64,000 bases of DNA from JAEUMD01 sp036768475. GTDB taxonomy: Bacteria; Pseudomonadota; Alphaproteobacteria; Rhizobiales; Hyphomicrobiaceae. This document shows, in pieces, positions 1 to 8,984 of the stretch; within the stretch, counting starts at the first letter, position 1; the number at the start of each line of letters is the position of its first letter. Under the pieces are notes generated by a model. The model did not search any database and had not been told where the DNA came from. It worked only from the letters and a program-made list of their open reading frames with translations. A program made the translations under genes and the position numbers. The stretch covers positions 310,001 to 374,000 of the forward strand of contig DAIPMW010000002.1 in NCBI GenBank assembly GCA_036768475.1. Direction: 5' to 3'.

Positions 1-519
1 TGCCGGCCAATCGAGGTCCTTTTGCGAGATCATCGCTACCGGCAGGGGCCACGAGATCGCGACCGTTGGATCATCGTAGCGAAAGCCGCGTGCCGCGTGC
101 GGCGCATGGAATGCGGAAATCATGTAGCTGACCTCGGTATCGTCGGCGAGTGTCTGGAAGCCATGCGCGAAGCCTTCGGGAATGTAAAGTTGATGCCGGT
201 TGTGCGCGGTGAGTTCGAAGGCGGTCCACTTGCCGAAGGTTGCGGACTCGCGGCGAACATCGACGATGACGTCGACAATGGCACCGGCGACGCATCGCAC
301 CACTTTGGCCTCGGCGTCAGGCGCCTCCTGGTAGTGCATGCCGCGTACGGTGGCGCGCAAGCGATTGAACGAGATGCTGTGCTGCGGGAAGTGGGTCGGC
401 AAGCCAGCCACTGTGAATTCCCGCTCGCAGAACGTGCGGGCGAAGAAGCCTCGCTCGTCATTGATTGACTCGGGCGTTATCAGCCGTGGGCCAGCCAGCG
501 AAGTCTTCTCGAATAGCAT
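1..519 (-). CDS. rfbC: dTDP-4-dehydrorhamnose 3,5-epimerase (3' end beyond the window)
   Basis: RmlC/RfbC cupin enzyme that epimerises C3 and C5 of dTDP-4-keto-6-deoxyglucose in dTDP-L-rhamnose synthesis. The open frame runs from an ATG at 519 off the left edge, so 173 residues are visible and the C-terminus is missing. The N-terminal DERGFFARTF, the MHYQ motif with the expected catalytic His62, the LYIPEGFAHGFQ strand and Tyr132 match the family. AAGGAGT lies 6 bases upstream of the ATG. It is divergent from the aminotransferase at 646, leaving a 126-bp shared promoter region. The other rhamnose genes (rfbA, B, D) are not in view and may lie to the left. Some RfbC relatives make other dTDP sugars, so the sugar is inferred. 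Confidence 0.9.
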   Translation of the reverse strand, partial: MLFEKTSLAGPRLITPESINDERGFFARTFCEREFTVAGLPTHFPQHSISFNRLRATVRGMHYQEAPDAEAKVVRCVAGAIVDVIVDVRRESATFGKWTAFELTAHNRHQLYIPEGFAHGFQTLADDTEVSYMISAFHAPHAARGFRYDDPTVAISWPLPVAMISQKDLDWPA

Positions 520-645
520 GCGCCACTCCTTGAGCCTGATGAATCACCAGCACCATTGAATGGTGCCTTGCAGATCTTGAGGCAAGGCGATTTGTCGCCG
601 CTGCCCCCAACGGCCAGTCCAATGCGAAAGAAGTGAGGTTACGAC

Positions 646-1980
646 ATGTCGCGCCTGATCACCGAGTTTTCGGAATCCGAGCGGCTGCGTGCGCGCGCGC
701 ACGAAATAATTCCCGGTGGTGCCCACACCTACGCCAAGGGTGATGATCAATTTCCGCAGTGTTCGCCAGGGTTCATCGTCCGGGGCAACGGTTGCCGCGT
801 ATTCGACATCGACGGCAACGAATTCATCGAATATGGCCTTGGATTGCGTTCGGTTACGCTTGGACATGCCTACAAGCCCGTCACAGACGCTGTCGTCCAT
901 GAGCTTGCTTTTGGCTGCAACTTCAATAGACCATCGCCCATTGAGGTGGAATGTGCAGAACGCCTTCTCGACATGATCGAGGGAGCGGAGATGGTCAAAT
1001 TTTGCAAGGACGGATCGGGCGCCACGTCTGCGGCAATCAAGATCGCCCGGGCCTACACAGGGCGCGATTACGTGGCAATCTGCGCCGACCATCCCTTTTT
1101 CTCGACTTATGATTGGTTCATGGGAACCACGCCGATCAATGCCGGCATCCCGCGGGTCATTCAGGACCTCACGTTGAGGTTCCGCTACAACGATATCCAG
1201 TCGGTGAAGGATCTCTTCGCCGCTTATCCCAACCAGATCTCCAGTCTCATCCTGGAGCCAGCACGCATTGACGACCCGGAGAATGGATTTCTCCACGAAG
1301 TGCAGCGTTTGTGTCGCGAGAATGGCGCCCTGTTTGTGCTTGATGAGATGATCTGTGGATTCCGCTGGCATAATGGTGGTGGCCAGAAGGTGTACGGTGT
1401 CGTGCCCGACCTGTCGTGTTTCGGCAAGGCGCTTGCCAATGGCTTCTCGGTTTCCGCTCTCGTTGGAAAGCGCGAATATATGCGATTGGGAGGGCTTCAG
1501 CACACCGACCGGCCGCGCGTGTTTCTGCTTTCCACTACGCATGGTGCCGAAACGCATGGACTTGCCGCGGCCATTGCCACCATGGATGTATATCAGCGCG
1601 AGCCCGTCATCGAGACGCTGCATCGCCAGGGTCGCGCACTGAAGGAAGGCATCGACCAGGTTGTTGTGCGACACGGCCTGCAACGCTTCGTGCAGATTAT
1701 CGGACGTCCATGCTGCTTGTTCTTCACCAGTAAGGATGACGCAGGTCAACCGTCGCAGGCCTTCCGGACATTGCTACTCCAGGAGACGATCAAGCGGGGC
1801 ATTCTGGCGCCGTCGCTGGTGGTGAGCTACTCGCATACCGACGCCGACATTGCCGAGACGGTCGATGCATTCGATGGTGCTCTCGAGATCTATTCGCGGG
1901 CGCTTGGCGACGGTGTCGGGCGCTATCTAGTCGGCAATCCGTCCGACACTGTTTATCGCGCCTACAACAAGGTGGCGTGA
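646..1980 (+). CDS. Class III PLP aminotransferase, glutamate-1-semialdehyde aminomutase-like
   Basis: A 444-residue fold-type I PLP enzyme. The PLP lysine is Lys261 in FGKALANG and the cofactor aspartate is Asp233 in LDEMICGFR; KDGSGATSAAIKIARA and the HPFFSTYDWF stretch are typical of HemL-like enzymes. A GTGAGG Shine-Dalgarno precedes the ATG. It sits among polysaccharide genes and is followed, with a 4-base overlap, by a methyltransferase and then a carbamoyltransferase. I infer that it transfers an amino group to a nucleotide sugar or other polysaccharide precursor and is not the haem-pathway HemL. The substrate cannot be told from sequence. A long antisense frame covers it but has no recognisable protein. 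Confidence 0.85.
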   Translation: MSRLITEFSESERLRARAHEIIPGGAHTYAKGDDQFPQCSPGFIVRGNGCRVFDIDGNEFIEYGLGLRSVTLGHAYKPVTDAVVHELAFGCNFNRPSPIEVECAERLLDMIEGAEMVKFCKDGSGATSAAIKIARAYTGRDYVAICADHPFFSTYDWFMGTTPINAGIPRVIQDLTLRFRYNDIQSVKDLFAAYPNQISSLILEPARIDDPENGFLHEVQRLCRENGALFVLDEMICGFRWHNGGGQKVYGVVPDLSCFGKALANGFSVSALVGKREYMRLGGLQHTDRPRVFLLSTTHGAETHGLAAAIATMDVYQREPVIETLHRQGRALKEGIDQVVVRHGLQRFVQIIGRPCCLFFTSKDDAGQPSQAFRTLLLQETIKRGILAPSLVVSYSHTDADIAETVDAFDGALEIYSRALGDGVGRYLVGNPSDTVYRAYNKVA

Positions 1981-2837
1981 ATTGTGCTTCGGCCAACTTC
2001 TATGAAATGCGATGGCCCATGGCATTGCAATTGCCCATCAGGCAGCCACCCAACTTGAACCGGGAGCTTATCGTGGATACTGCGAAAATCGAGACGCGCC
2101 TGCATGAGTTGGCGGATGAGTATCCCGAGCCAATGCGGGCGGAACAGCACCGCGATGTGGCACGGGTCTCCTTCAATATCTCCCTTGCAATTTCCGGCAT
2201 GGATGTCGCATCGACTCGTGTCTGCGACTTGGGAGGTGGCGTCGGGCTTTTCTCTCTTGGCTGCAAGGGGATCGGTTGCCGTCGATCCGTTCTCGTCGAC
2301 GATTTCCGCGACGGCATCAATCTTGCCCGGGGCGACTCGGTCCTTGAGAGCCATCGCCGTCTCGGCGTCGAAATCTGCTCACGCGACGTCGTCTTGGAAC
2401 CGTTGGCGATCGACGGGCAATTTGATGTCGTCACAACCTTCGACAGCATGGAGCACTGGCACCATTCTCCACGTCGCTTGTTCCACGAGGTGATGGGCCT
2501 TCTGAGACCCGGCGGCCGCTTTGTGTTGGGCGTTCCAAACTGTATCAACCTTCGCAAGCGCATCACGGTTCCGCTTGGTTATGGCAAGTGGAGCGCATTC
2601 AAGGAATGGTACGAGCCAGATCGCTTTCGAGGCCATGTGCGAGAGCCTGATGTTCAGGATCTCCGCAGCATCGGCGCGGACATGGGGCTTTGCGATATCC
2701 GCATTATCGGCCGCAACTGGACCGGTCACGCCTCGCCAAACCGCATCACGCAGATCGCTGCCATGCTTGTGGATGTTCCACTCCGCGCGCTGCCCACACT
2801 ATGCGGTGACATCTATCTGGTCGGGAGCAAGCCTTGA
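1977..2837 (+). CDS. Class I SAM-dependent methyltransferase
   Basis: Rossmann-fold methyltransferase of up to 286 residues. The SAM-binding motif I is CDLGGGVGLF, followed by FDVVTTFDSMEHWHHSP and the post-motif LRPGGRFVLGVPN, the pattern of UbiE/type-11 enzymes. The longest start is a GTG whose TGA overlaps the stop of the aminotransferase, suggesting translational coupling. A second in-frame GTG at 2073 has GGGAG six bases upstream and gives a 254-residue protein beginning just before the conserved part; it may be the real start. Its place between an aminotransferase and a carbamoyltransferase suggests methylation of a polysaccharide sugar (inference). Confidence 0.8.
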   Translation: MNCASANFYEMRWPMALQLPIRQPPNLNRELIVDTAKIETRLHELADEYPEPMRAEQHRDVARVSFNISLAISGMDVASTRVCDLGGGVGLFSLGCKGIGCRRSVLVDDFRDGINLARGDSVLESHRRLGVEICSRDVVLEPLAIDGQFDVVTTFDSMEHWHHSPRRLFHEVMGLLRPGGRFVLGVPNCINLRKRITVPLGYGKWSAFKEWYEPDRFRGHVREPDVQDLRSIGADMGLCDIRIIGRNWTGHASPNRITQIAAMLVDVPLRALPTLCGDIYLVGSKP

Positions 2838-2868
2838 CGAAATCGAGCCGGAAAAGCGGAACAAACGC

Positions 2869-4662
2869 ATGCTCATTCTAGGTCTCAACGCCTATCACGG
2901 TGACGCTTCGGCCTGCCTCGTTCGCGACGGCGTGATTGTCGCTGCCGCGGAGGAGGAGCGCTTCCGCCGCATCAAGCACTGGGCAGGATTTCCATCCGAG
3001 GCAGCCCGCTACTGCCTGGCCGCGGCAGGTGCTTCACTGGCCGATGTCGATCACGTCGCGGTTAATTCCGATCCGCGCGCCAATCTGCTGCGGCGTGTCG
3101 GCTACGCCGTGCTGCAGCGGCCGGATCCTCGCCTCATCGTTGACCGTATCCGCAATCAAAGGAAACGTGCGTCGATTGCCGATGAGCTGGGCGCGGCATT
3201 CCCGGGACAGTCATTTCGCGCCGAGGTGCATCGGGTCGAGCACCATGAAGCTCATCTCGCCTCCGCCTTCCTCGTTTCGCCCTTCGGCGAGGCCGTCGCC
3301 GCCTCCATCGATGGGTTCGGAGATTTCTCGAGTGCCGCTTGGGGTGTCGGTCGCGGAACCTCGATCCAGATCGACGGACGCATCTGGTTCCCGCATTCGC
3401 TTGGCGCGTTTTACCAGGCATTGACGCAGCATCTTGGCTTTCCCCATTATGGTGACGAGTACAAGGTGATGGGTCTTGCACCCTATGGCGAGCCGCGCTT
3501 CATGGATGAGATGCGCCGCATCGTTCGCCTGCGCCAGGACGGCGGATTTGCGCTGGATCTGCGCTACTTCCGTCATCACCGCGAGAAGATAGATTATGCA
3601 TGGCGGGGAGGAAGTCCGCATGTCGGCACGCTTTTTTCTTCCGAACTCGAAGATCTGATCGGCCCGGCGCGCGGGAAGGGTGAGCCGCTCGAACAACGCC
3701 ACCGCGACATCGCCAGATCCGTTCAGGCGATGTACGAGGAGGCATTCTTTCACATGCTCGACAGACTTCACGAGCGCTATGGCCTGGATACACTGACGCT
3801 CGCAGGCGGATGCGCCATGAACTCCGTCGCCAACGGTAAGGTGAAGCGCCGCTCGCGGTTCCGCCGGCTCTATGTGCAGTCGGCCGCGGGAGACGCTGGC
3901 GGTGCGATCGGTGCGGCGGTGCACGTCTGGCATGGCTTGGCGCGATCCGCGTCAAGCGTCAGCGGGACGTCGCGTGTTCTCGCCGGCGATGCATCTCCCG
4001 GACACAATGTCATGGAGCACGCCTATCTCGGCCCCGAGGCCAGCGAGTCCGACATTGCTGCGCTGCTGCGTGACAGGAGCGGAGAGTTGGAGGCATCTGA
4101 GGTCTCTGCGAGCCGAGCGAGTGGCGAGTTCGAGCTGTGCCGCCGCGTTGCCTCTTACGTAGCCCAAGGCAAGGTCGTCGGCTGGTTTCAGGGGCGCATG
4201 GAATGGGGTCCGCGAGCGCTCGGCAATCGCTCGATTGTTTGTGATCCGCGGCGCGCCGATATGAAGGACATCCTCAATCTCAAGATCAAGAGGCGCGAGA
4301 GCTTTCGGCCATTTGCCCCATCGATACTGCGCGAGCACGTAGCCGAATGGTTTGAGGAAGATGATGACGTTCCATTCATGATGCAGGTCTACCAGATCTG
4401 CCCGCAAAAGCGGTCGCTTATACCGGCCGTCACCCATGTCGACGGCTCCGGCCGTCTTCAGACGGTCAACCGCGAGACGAATTCGCGCTACTGGCACCTC
4501 ATCGAGGCATTTCGCGAGATCACCGGCGTGCCAATGGTCCTGAACACGTCCTTCAACGAGAACGAGCCTGTTGTTTGCCGGCCGCAAGAGGCACTCGACT
4601 GTTTCCTGCGAACGAAAATGGACGTTCTGGTACTGGGCGATCACGTGGTCACACGGCGATAG
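2869..4662 (+). CDS. O-carbamoyltransferase, NodU/CmcH/TobZ family
   Basis: A 597-residue enzyme that should carbamoylate a hydroxyl group of a sugar or small molecule using carbamoyl phosphate and ATP. The N-terminus MLILGLNAYHGDAS starts the ASKHA domain; the metal site HHEAH is at residues 125-129, GGCAMNSVANGK near 313, and the C-terminal YrdC-like part has GPRALGNRS near 446 followed by RESFRPFAPS and LNTSFNENEP. A longer open frame runs upstream to 2521, but homologous sequence starts at the ATG at 2869, 31 bases after the methyltransferase stop. In Nod factors and antibiotics this family adds carbamoyl to sugars; decoration of this locus's polysaccharide is inferred. Confidence 0.9.
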   Translation: MLILGLNAYHGDASACLVRDGVIVAAAEEERFRRIKHWAGFPSEAARYCLAAAGASLADVDHVAVNSDPRANLLRRVGYAVLQRPDPRLIVDRIRNQRKRASIADELGAAFPGQSFRAEVHRVEHHEAHLASAFLVSPFGEAVAASIDGFGDFSSAAWGVGRGTSIQIDGRIWFPHSLGAFYQALTQHLGFPHYGDEYKVMGLAPYGEPRFMDEMRRIVRLRQDGGFALDLRYFRHHREKIDYAWRGGSPHVGTLFSSELEDLIGPARGKGEPLEQRHRDIARSVQAMYEEAFFHMLDRLHERYGLDTLTLAGGCAMNSVANGKVKRRSRFRRLYVQSAAGDAGGAIGAAVHVWHGLARSASSVSGTSRVLAGDASPGHNVMEHAYLGPEASESDIAALLRDRSGELEASEVSASRASGEFELCRRVASYVAQGKVVGWFQGRMEWGPRALGNRSIVCDPRRADMKDILNLKIKRRESFRPFAPSILREHVAEWFEEDDDVPFMMQVYQICPQKRSLIPAVTHVDGSGRLQTVNRETNSRYWHLIEAFREITGVPMVLNTSFNENEPVVCRPQEALDCFLRTKMDVLVLGDHVVTRR

Positions 4663-4671
4663 CCGTAGCAC

Positions 4672-4690
4672 GCTGCGCTTTCGGCGCAGC
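4672..4690 (+). terminator. Hairpin after the carbamoyltransferase gene
   Basis: A perfect 7-bp stem (GCTGCGC and GCGCAGC) with a TTTCG loop starts 10 bases after the stop codon. No T-run follows, so it may only slow transcription or protect the mRNA 3' end. The rest of the 326-bp gap up to 4988 shows no gene or other recognisable signal. Confidence 0.35.
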
Positions 4691-4988
4691 CTCGCCAGTT
4701 ACAACGCCGTGCACAAGTGCAATGAGCGAACGCATCAAACCTGCTGATGTCGACCGCTGGATTTACGGTCCGGTTCTTGAATGGTGCGCGATTGGCCAAT
4801 CAAATCGGCGCTGAATGATGATCCTTTTCCCCCAATGGGAAGCCAAACAGCGAACAACGCCGATCCGCCAGACGGACCGTTAACCATCGCATGAACCGCA
4901 GGTTCCAATTGCTGGCAACGCATTTGGTTCCGAAGCATCTTGTTCATGGGAAACGCAGCCGTTGCCCACAGAACGGAGACCTCCCGCT

Positions 4989-7256
4989 ATGAACCGCCCA
5001 GAGCCAGCAGATTTGGAAGTCCCGAAGAACCAATCGGTTCCATCGGTGACGCCATCTATGGCGATCATGAACCCATTGCAGGTCATGCGTCGCAGTCTCT
5101 TGCTGATCGTCATTGGCGCGCTCCTTGCGTCGATCCTTGGCGTATTCTACAAGCGGACGCTGCCGCCGACCTATACGGCCACAGCGGTCTTGCTCGTCGA
5201 TACCCGGCAGGTTCGCGCCCTGCAGGATGCTTATGTATTTAACGGCGAAGCCGATCTCGCATCTCAAATCGAGTTGCTGAAGTCCGATGCCATTGCCTCC
5301 AGGATCGTGGATCAGCTCGGCCTCGCCGTCGCTCGTCACGACGATCCATCTTCGCCGGTACCCTGGTCATTCCTGACGCACTTTCTTGCTCAAGGCCCCT
5401 CGATTGCAGGCGAGGTGGCTGTGAAAGCGAACAACGATGAGTTGAGGCGAAAGGCGATTGAGGACTTCAAGCTCGGGCTCGCGATCGAGCGCATACCCAA
5501 AACGCTCGTTCTCAATATCTCCTACACATCGAGCAACCCGCAGACTGCTGCGAACATCGCCGATGCGGTAGCAGAAGCCTACATCGAAGATCAGCGGCTT
5601 GCGCACAAGGATGCGGCGCGTCGTGCCACGGACTGGCTCAATGAGCAGCTCGGCGAGCTCAAAGTGCTCGTACACGAAGCTGATGAAGCCATTCAGCAAT
5701 TCAAGGCATCGCGTGGTCTTATCACGACCGAAGGGGGCCTGCTGCAGGAGCGCAGGCTTACAGAGGCCAACCGTCAGCTCATGCTGGCGCGCGAGGAAGT
5801 GGAGCGCTTCTCGGTGCGCCACACGCAGGTGGCAGAACTCCTATCGGCACAGGATGGCTTTGGATTCACGACGGAGCTGATCACCGATCCCCTTTTCGCC
5901 CAGTTGCGTACCCGCTACCTCACCGTAGTGGCGGACGAACGAACGTCTGCGAGCAAACTGGGTGAGGGACATTATATGGTCCAGCGCCTCCGAAAGCAGA
6001 AGAGTGAACTGGAACGCTTGATGCGCACGGAGCTTCAGCGGATCGCAACCACACTCAACAATGAACTCGAAATCGCCCGCGCACGAGAGGCCAAACTGTC
6101 AAAGGATTTTGAGCAGCAATCCGCCTTGAACACGCAGTCCGATGAGGTTCAGATCGAGCTGCGCGAACTCGAACGCCGAAGCGATGCGTACAAGAAAGTC
6201 TACAATGACTTGCTGCAGCGTCATCAGAATGCCTTGCAGCAGCAGTCGCTGGACGAGCGCCAAGCGCGTATCATCACGCATGCCCAGTTGCCGCAACAGA
6301 AGAATGGCCCCTCCACGCTTCGCATTCTCGCATTTGCAATGCTGATGGGCGCTGCCGCAGGAGGCGGATTGGGTTTCATTCGAGACCTATCCGACCGCAC
6401 TTTCCGCACGGCAGAGCAAGTTCGCTCAGAACTGATGATCGAGCCGATTTGGATGCTGCCACGGGTGACGAGGCGTATCTCATCATGGACGCAAGGAAAG
6501 GCTGCGGCCATGGACGCGGCTGCGGCCAGTGAGTCGGCTGGCGAGCTTCAGACAATAAGTACCAAGATACCTGCTCTCTTCAATCACGCCTTCGTCGATT
6601 CCGGCTCTACGTTCTCCCGTACCATTCAGGCCATCAAGCTCCATCTCGACCAAACCCACCCGGAAAAGACATGCAAGCGTATTGGTATAATCTCGGTTCT
6701 TGCAAATGAAGGGACTCTCACCGTCGCCAAGAACTTGGCGTCGATCGCAGCAGGAACCGGCGCCAGGACCCTGCTCGTGGACGGAGACATGGACAAGCGC
6801 GAGCTGACAAACACTCTTGCACCCACTGCGGAGAAGGGGATTGCAGAGGCTGCCGACAGAGCCCAGGCACCGGAGCTGGATGCCATCCTGTTCCAGGAGA
6901 AGGCTTCGGGCCTGCGCTTCCTGCCTGCGGTTGGCCGTCATGGAAGTCCGCGGTTCACGGCGGACTTCCTGGCCGGAACCGCGATGCAGTCACTCCTACA
7001 GCGGGTATCTCAGGATTTCGAGTACGTAGTGGTCAATCTGCCGCCGATTGCAAAATCGCTCGACGCCCGCGCAATCGCGCCACAACTTGATGCCGTCATT
7101 CTGGTCGTAGCCTGGGGGCAGACCCCGCGAGCGGTCGTGGAACAGACCCTTTCTGACGAGCCCGAGCTCGACCGCAAATGCGTGGGTGTGGTTCTCAACG
7201 AGGTCAACTTGCGCCGACTGATGCAATATGAGCCGGCAGATCCACGCTGGTCATAA
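4989..7256 (+). CDS. Wzc/ExoP-like polysaccharide co-polymerase with degenerate tyrosine-kinase domain
   Basis: Inner-membrane chain-length regulator of 755 residues. It has a Wzz domain between transmembrane helices at about 36-54 and 443-465, a long coiled-coil periplasmic part, and a C-terminal BY-kinase-like cytoplasmic domain from about 535. That domain keeps the fold signature (IGIISVLANEG, LLVDGDMDKREL) but the Walker A motif reads GTLT at 575-578 where the family has GKST, and the Walker B aspartate is Asn683 in VVVNLPP. There is no tyrosine-rich C-terminal tail. It probably cannot bind or hydrolyse ATP in the usual way. The ATG at 4989 follows CGGAGA; a TTG at 4962 is also in frame. 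Its 3' end lies 9 bp from the convergent export gene. Confidence 0.85.
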   Translation: MNRPEPADLEVPKNQSVPSVTPSMAIMNPLQVMRRSLLLIVIGALLASILGVFYKRTLPPTYTATAVLLVDTRQVRALQDAYVFNGEADLASQIELLKSDAIASRIVDQLGLAVARHDDPSSPVPWSFLTHFLAQGPSIAGEVAVKANNDELRRKAIEDFKLGLAIERIPKTLVLNISYTSSNPQTAANIADAVAEAYIEDQRLAHKDAARRATDWLNEQLGELKVLVHEADEAIQQFKASRGLITTEGGLLQERRLTEANRQLMLAREEVERFSVRHTQVAELLSAQDGFGFTTELITDPLFAQLRTRYLTVVADERTSASKLGEGHYMVQRLRKQKSELERLMRTELQRIATTLNNELEIARAREAKLSKDFEQQSALNTQSDEVQIELRELERRSDAYKKVYNDLLQRHQNALQQQSLDERQARIITHAQLPQQKNGPSTLRILAFAMLMGAAAGGGLGFIRDLSDRTFRTAEQVRSELMIEPIWMLPRVTRRISSWTQGKAAAMDAAAASESAGELQTISTKIPALFNHAFVDSGSTFSRTIQAIKLHLDQTHPEKTCKRIGIISVLANEGTLTVAKNLASIAAGTGARTLLVDGDMDKRELTNTLAPTAEKGIAEAADRAQAPELDAILFQEKASGLRFLPAVGRHGSPRFTADFLAGTAMQSLLQRVSQDFEYVVVNLPPIAKSLDARAIAPQLDAVILVVAWGQTPRAVVEQTLSDEPELDRKCVGVVLNEVNLRRLMQYEPADPRWS

Positions 7257-7265
7257 ACCGTGCCG

Positions 7266-8510
7266 TCAGTTTCCAAGCGCCCGGATCGCATCGCGCGTCA
7301 CCAACGCATCTGTCGAGACGCCTGCAACCGTGCCGGTGATCAGGCGCACGTAGCCCAGGAACTTGTCGACCTCGACCGCGTCCGCATTGGCAACGTAGAT
7401 GATGTCCTTGTTGCGCATCGCAAACTGATCGGAAGCGAAGAACATGGAGGGATCGCGATAGTTTGCCCGGTAGACCGTCGGAATGAACTTTGCGGTCTTC
7501 TCAAAACGGTCGAGGTTCATCCCGAAGCGTTCCAGAACCTCGCGGTATTCGAATCGGAACAGAAAGACTTGGCCCGGGTTCGCCCTTGTGTCCAGAAGAC
7601 CGCCCGCTTTCGCGACAGCCTCGGCAAGCGATAGCCGATCGCTGTCGAACTTGAACTTGCCCGTCAGCTCCTGCGTCTGGTTCACGTTGCCCAACGCCCC
7701 GAGCGCAATAAAGGTTTGCGGCTCGCGGTAAAGGTAGACGATATCGCCAGGATGCACGAAGATGTTTTCGTCCGCCTTGCTGAGCAGTCGAGGGAAGTAG
7801 ACTGTTGCGCGGCGTTCACCGCGCTGCAGCGTCACGAAGGACTCGTATCCCGGGGCCTTCAGCCCGACCTTGGCGATGAGGTCGAGGATGCGCTCGCCGC
7901 CCGGCTTGATTTTCGCTTTGTAACTTCCGTTGGCCGCGTCGCCGAATACGGCAATGTCCGTAGCGTTCTGCTCTTGCATCGCGATGACGACTTGTGGCTC
8001 GACGGCACGCGAATTCAGCCGGGATTCAATGTCCTTTTGGACCTGCACGATCGAACGACCGGCTGCCCGAACCTGTCCTGCAAAAGGAACCGATATGTTG
8101 CCGCTGTAATCGACGGTTTGCGCAGGCAGAGTTGTATAGGTGCCGAGCCGATTAGGTATCTCGCCGGCGGCGAACAGGCCATTTCCAGAGGATTCAAAGA
8201 TGCTTATGGCAAGAACGTCCCCGGTACCGATGCGCAACTCCGGCGCCCGGCTCTTGCCCATTCCGAATGTTTTGAAGAACGACTGCGGGCCGACATCGAT
8301 CAAGTTTTCAAGGACGAATCGACTGATGTCGACCAATACGTAGTCGAGCGCAACGGCACGGCGATCTTGTACGATGGCTTCCGAGGCTTCGCGATCAATG
8401 ATGTGATAGTTAGGGCCGCCGGTGGGAAGCTGCGTGCAACTCGCGCAGAAGAACGCCACGCAGCACGACAGCATGCCGATAACAACTTTCCGTCTCTGCC
8501 TGCACAGCAT
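7266..8510 (-). CDS. Wza/ExoF-type polysaccharide export lipoprotein
   Basis: A 414-residue outer-membrane or periplasmic export protein. A signal peptide ends in a lipobox-like CASC with Cys25 as the likely lipidated residue. The Poly_export domain starts near ELRIGTGDVLAISIFES, and SLBB-type segments follow (GERILDLIAKVG, DRLSLAEAVAKAGGLLDTRA). It should form the outer-membrane channel working with the Wzc-like protein. Unusually, the two genes are convergent, not in one operon. The gene faces a 474-bp promoter region shared with the divergent glycosyltransferase. Confidence 0.85.
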   Translation of the reverse strand: MLCRQRRKVVIGMLSCCVAFFCASCTQLPTGGPNYHIIDREASEAIVQDRRAVALDYVLVDISRFVLENLIDVGPQSFFKTFGMGKSRAPELRIGTGDVLAISIFESSGNGLFAAGEIPNRLGTYTTLPAQTVDYSGNISVPFAGQVRAAGRSIVQVQKDIESRLNSRAVEPQVVIAMQEQNATDIAVFGDAANGSYKAKIKPGGERILDLIAKVGLKAPGYESFVTLQRGERRATVYFPRLLSKADENIFVHPGDIVYLYREPQTFIALGALGNVNQTQELTGKFKFDSDRLSLAEAVAKAGGLLDTRANPGQVFLFRFEYREVLERFGMNLDRFEKTAKFIPTVYRANYRDPSMFFASDQFAMRNKDIIYVANADAVEVDKFLGYVRLITGTVAGVSTDALVTRDAIRALGN

Positions 8511-8984
8511 GGGTTGTCCTGAGAAATTGCACGTCCATCAGCACTCCGACACCACACCAACACTTTTCGCAGACCTAAGTAGACTTCCAGGCGGAAGAAC
8601 AACCAATTGGCAATCGATGGATACCTCGTTGCGGAAAGCTCCGAAAGAAACCGCTGCGAAGAAATTATCCGTTGCTAGCCACTCTCTCGACCGAAAATTC
8701 AACAAGACATAATTCCTGCGAGAGATTTAAGGGCGATTCGCCAATTATGCACTCTCTGCAGGTGCCCGAATCACACTCCGTACACGCAAGTTGCAACTCT
8801 GCAACAAAGCAAATTTCGCCGCGAAACGACTCCATTTGCCATGCCATTTTCCCTGTTGCTTTCGCAACTTACACTCAGGCAGTTGAACCAAAGCATTCAC
8901 CCTCAGCACGACCTTTCGGATGCCGTGCCTTTGATGATTCCGGGTTGTACTTAAATGCGCAATAACTCCCCGCGTAATTGCAAT
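8511..8984. promoter_or_regulatory. Divergent intergenic region between export gene and GT4 gene
   Basis: This stretch of about 470 bp is visibly lower in G+C than its surroundings and holds no convincing reading frame. It should carry promoters for the export lipoprotein gene (leftward) and the glycosyltransferase gene (rightward). A small inverted repeat, GTTGC-6 nt-GCAAC, lies at 8790-8805. I cannot place a -35/-10 pair with confidence. Confidence 0.4.

Noticed and set aside
544..1749. 401-residue antisense frame opposite the aminotransferase gene
   Set aside because: No family signature, no ribosome site, and it mirrors the codon bias of the real gene.
2521..2868. Upstream extension of the carbamoyltransferase frame
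   Set aside because: It overlaps the methyltransferase gene in another frame and homologous sequence begins at the ATG at 2869.
8422..8965. Short plus-strand frames in the region between the export gene and GT4
   Set aside because: Low-G+C promoter region; frames lack ribosome sites and resemble nothing.
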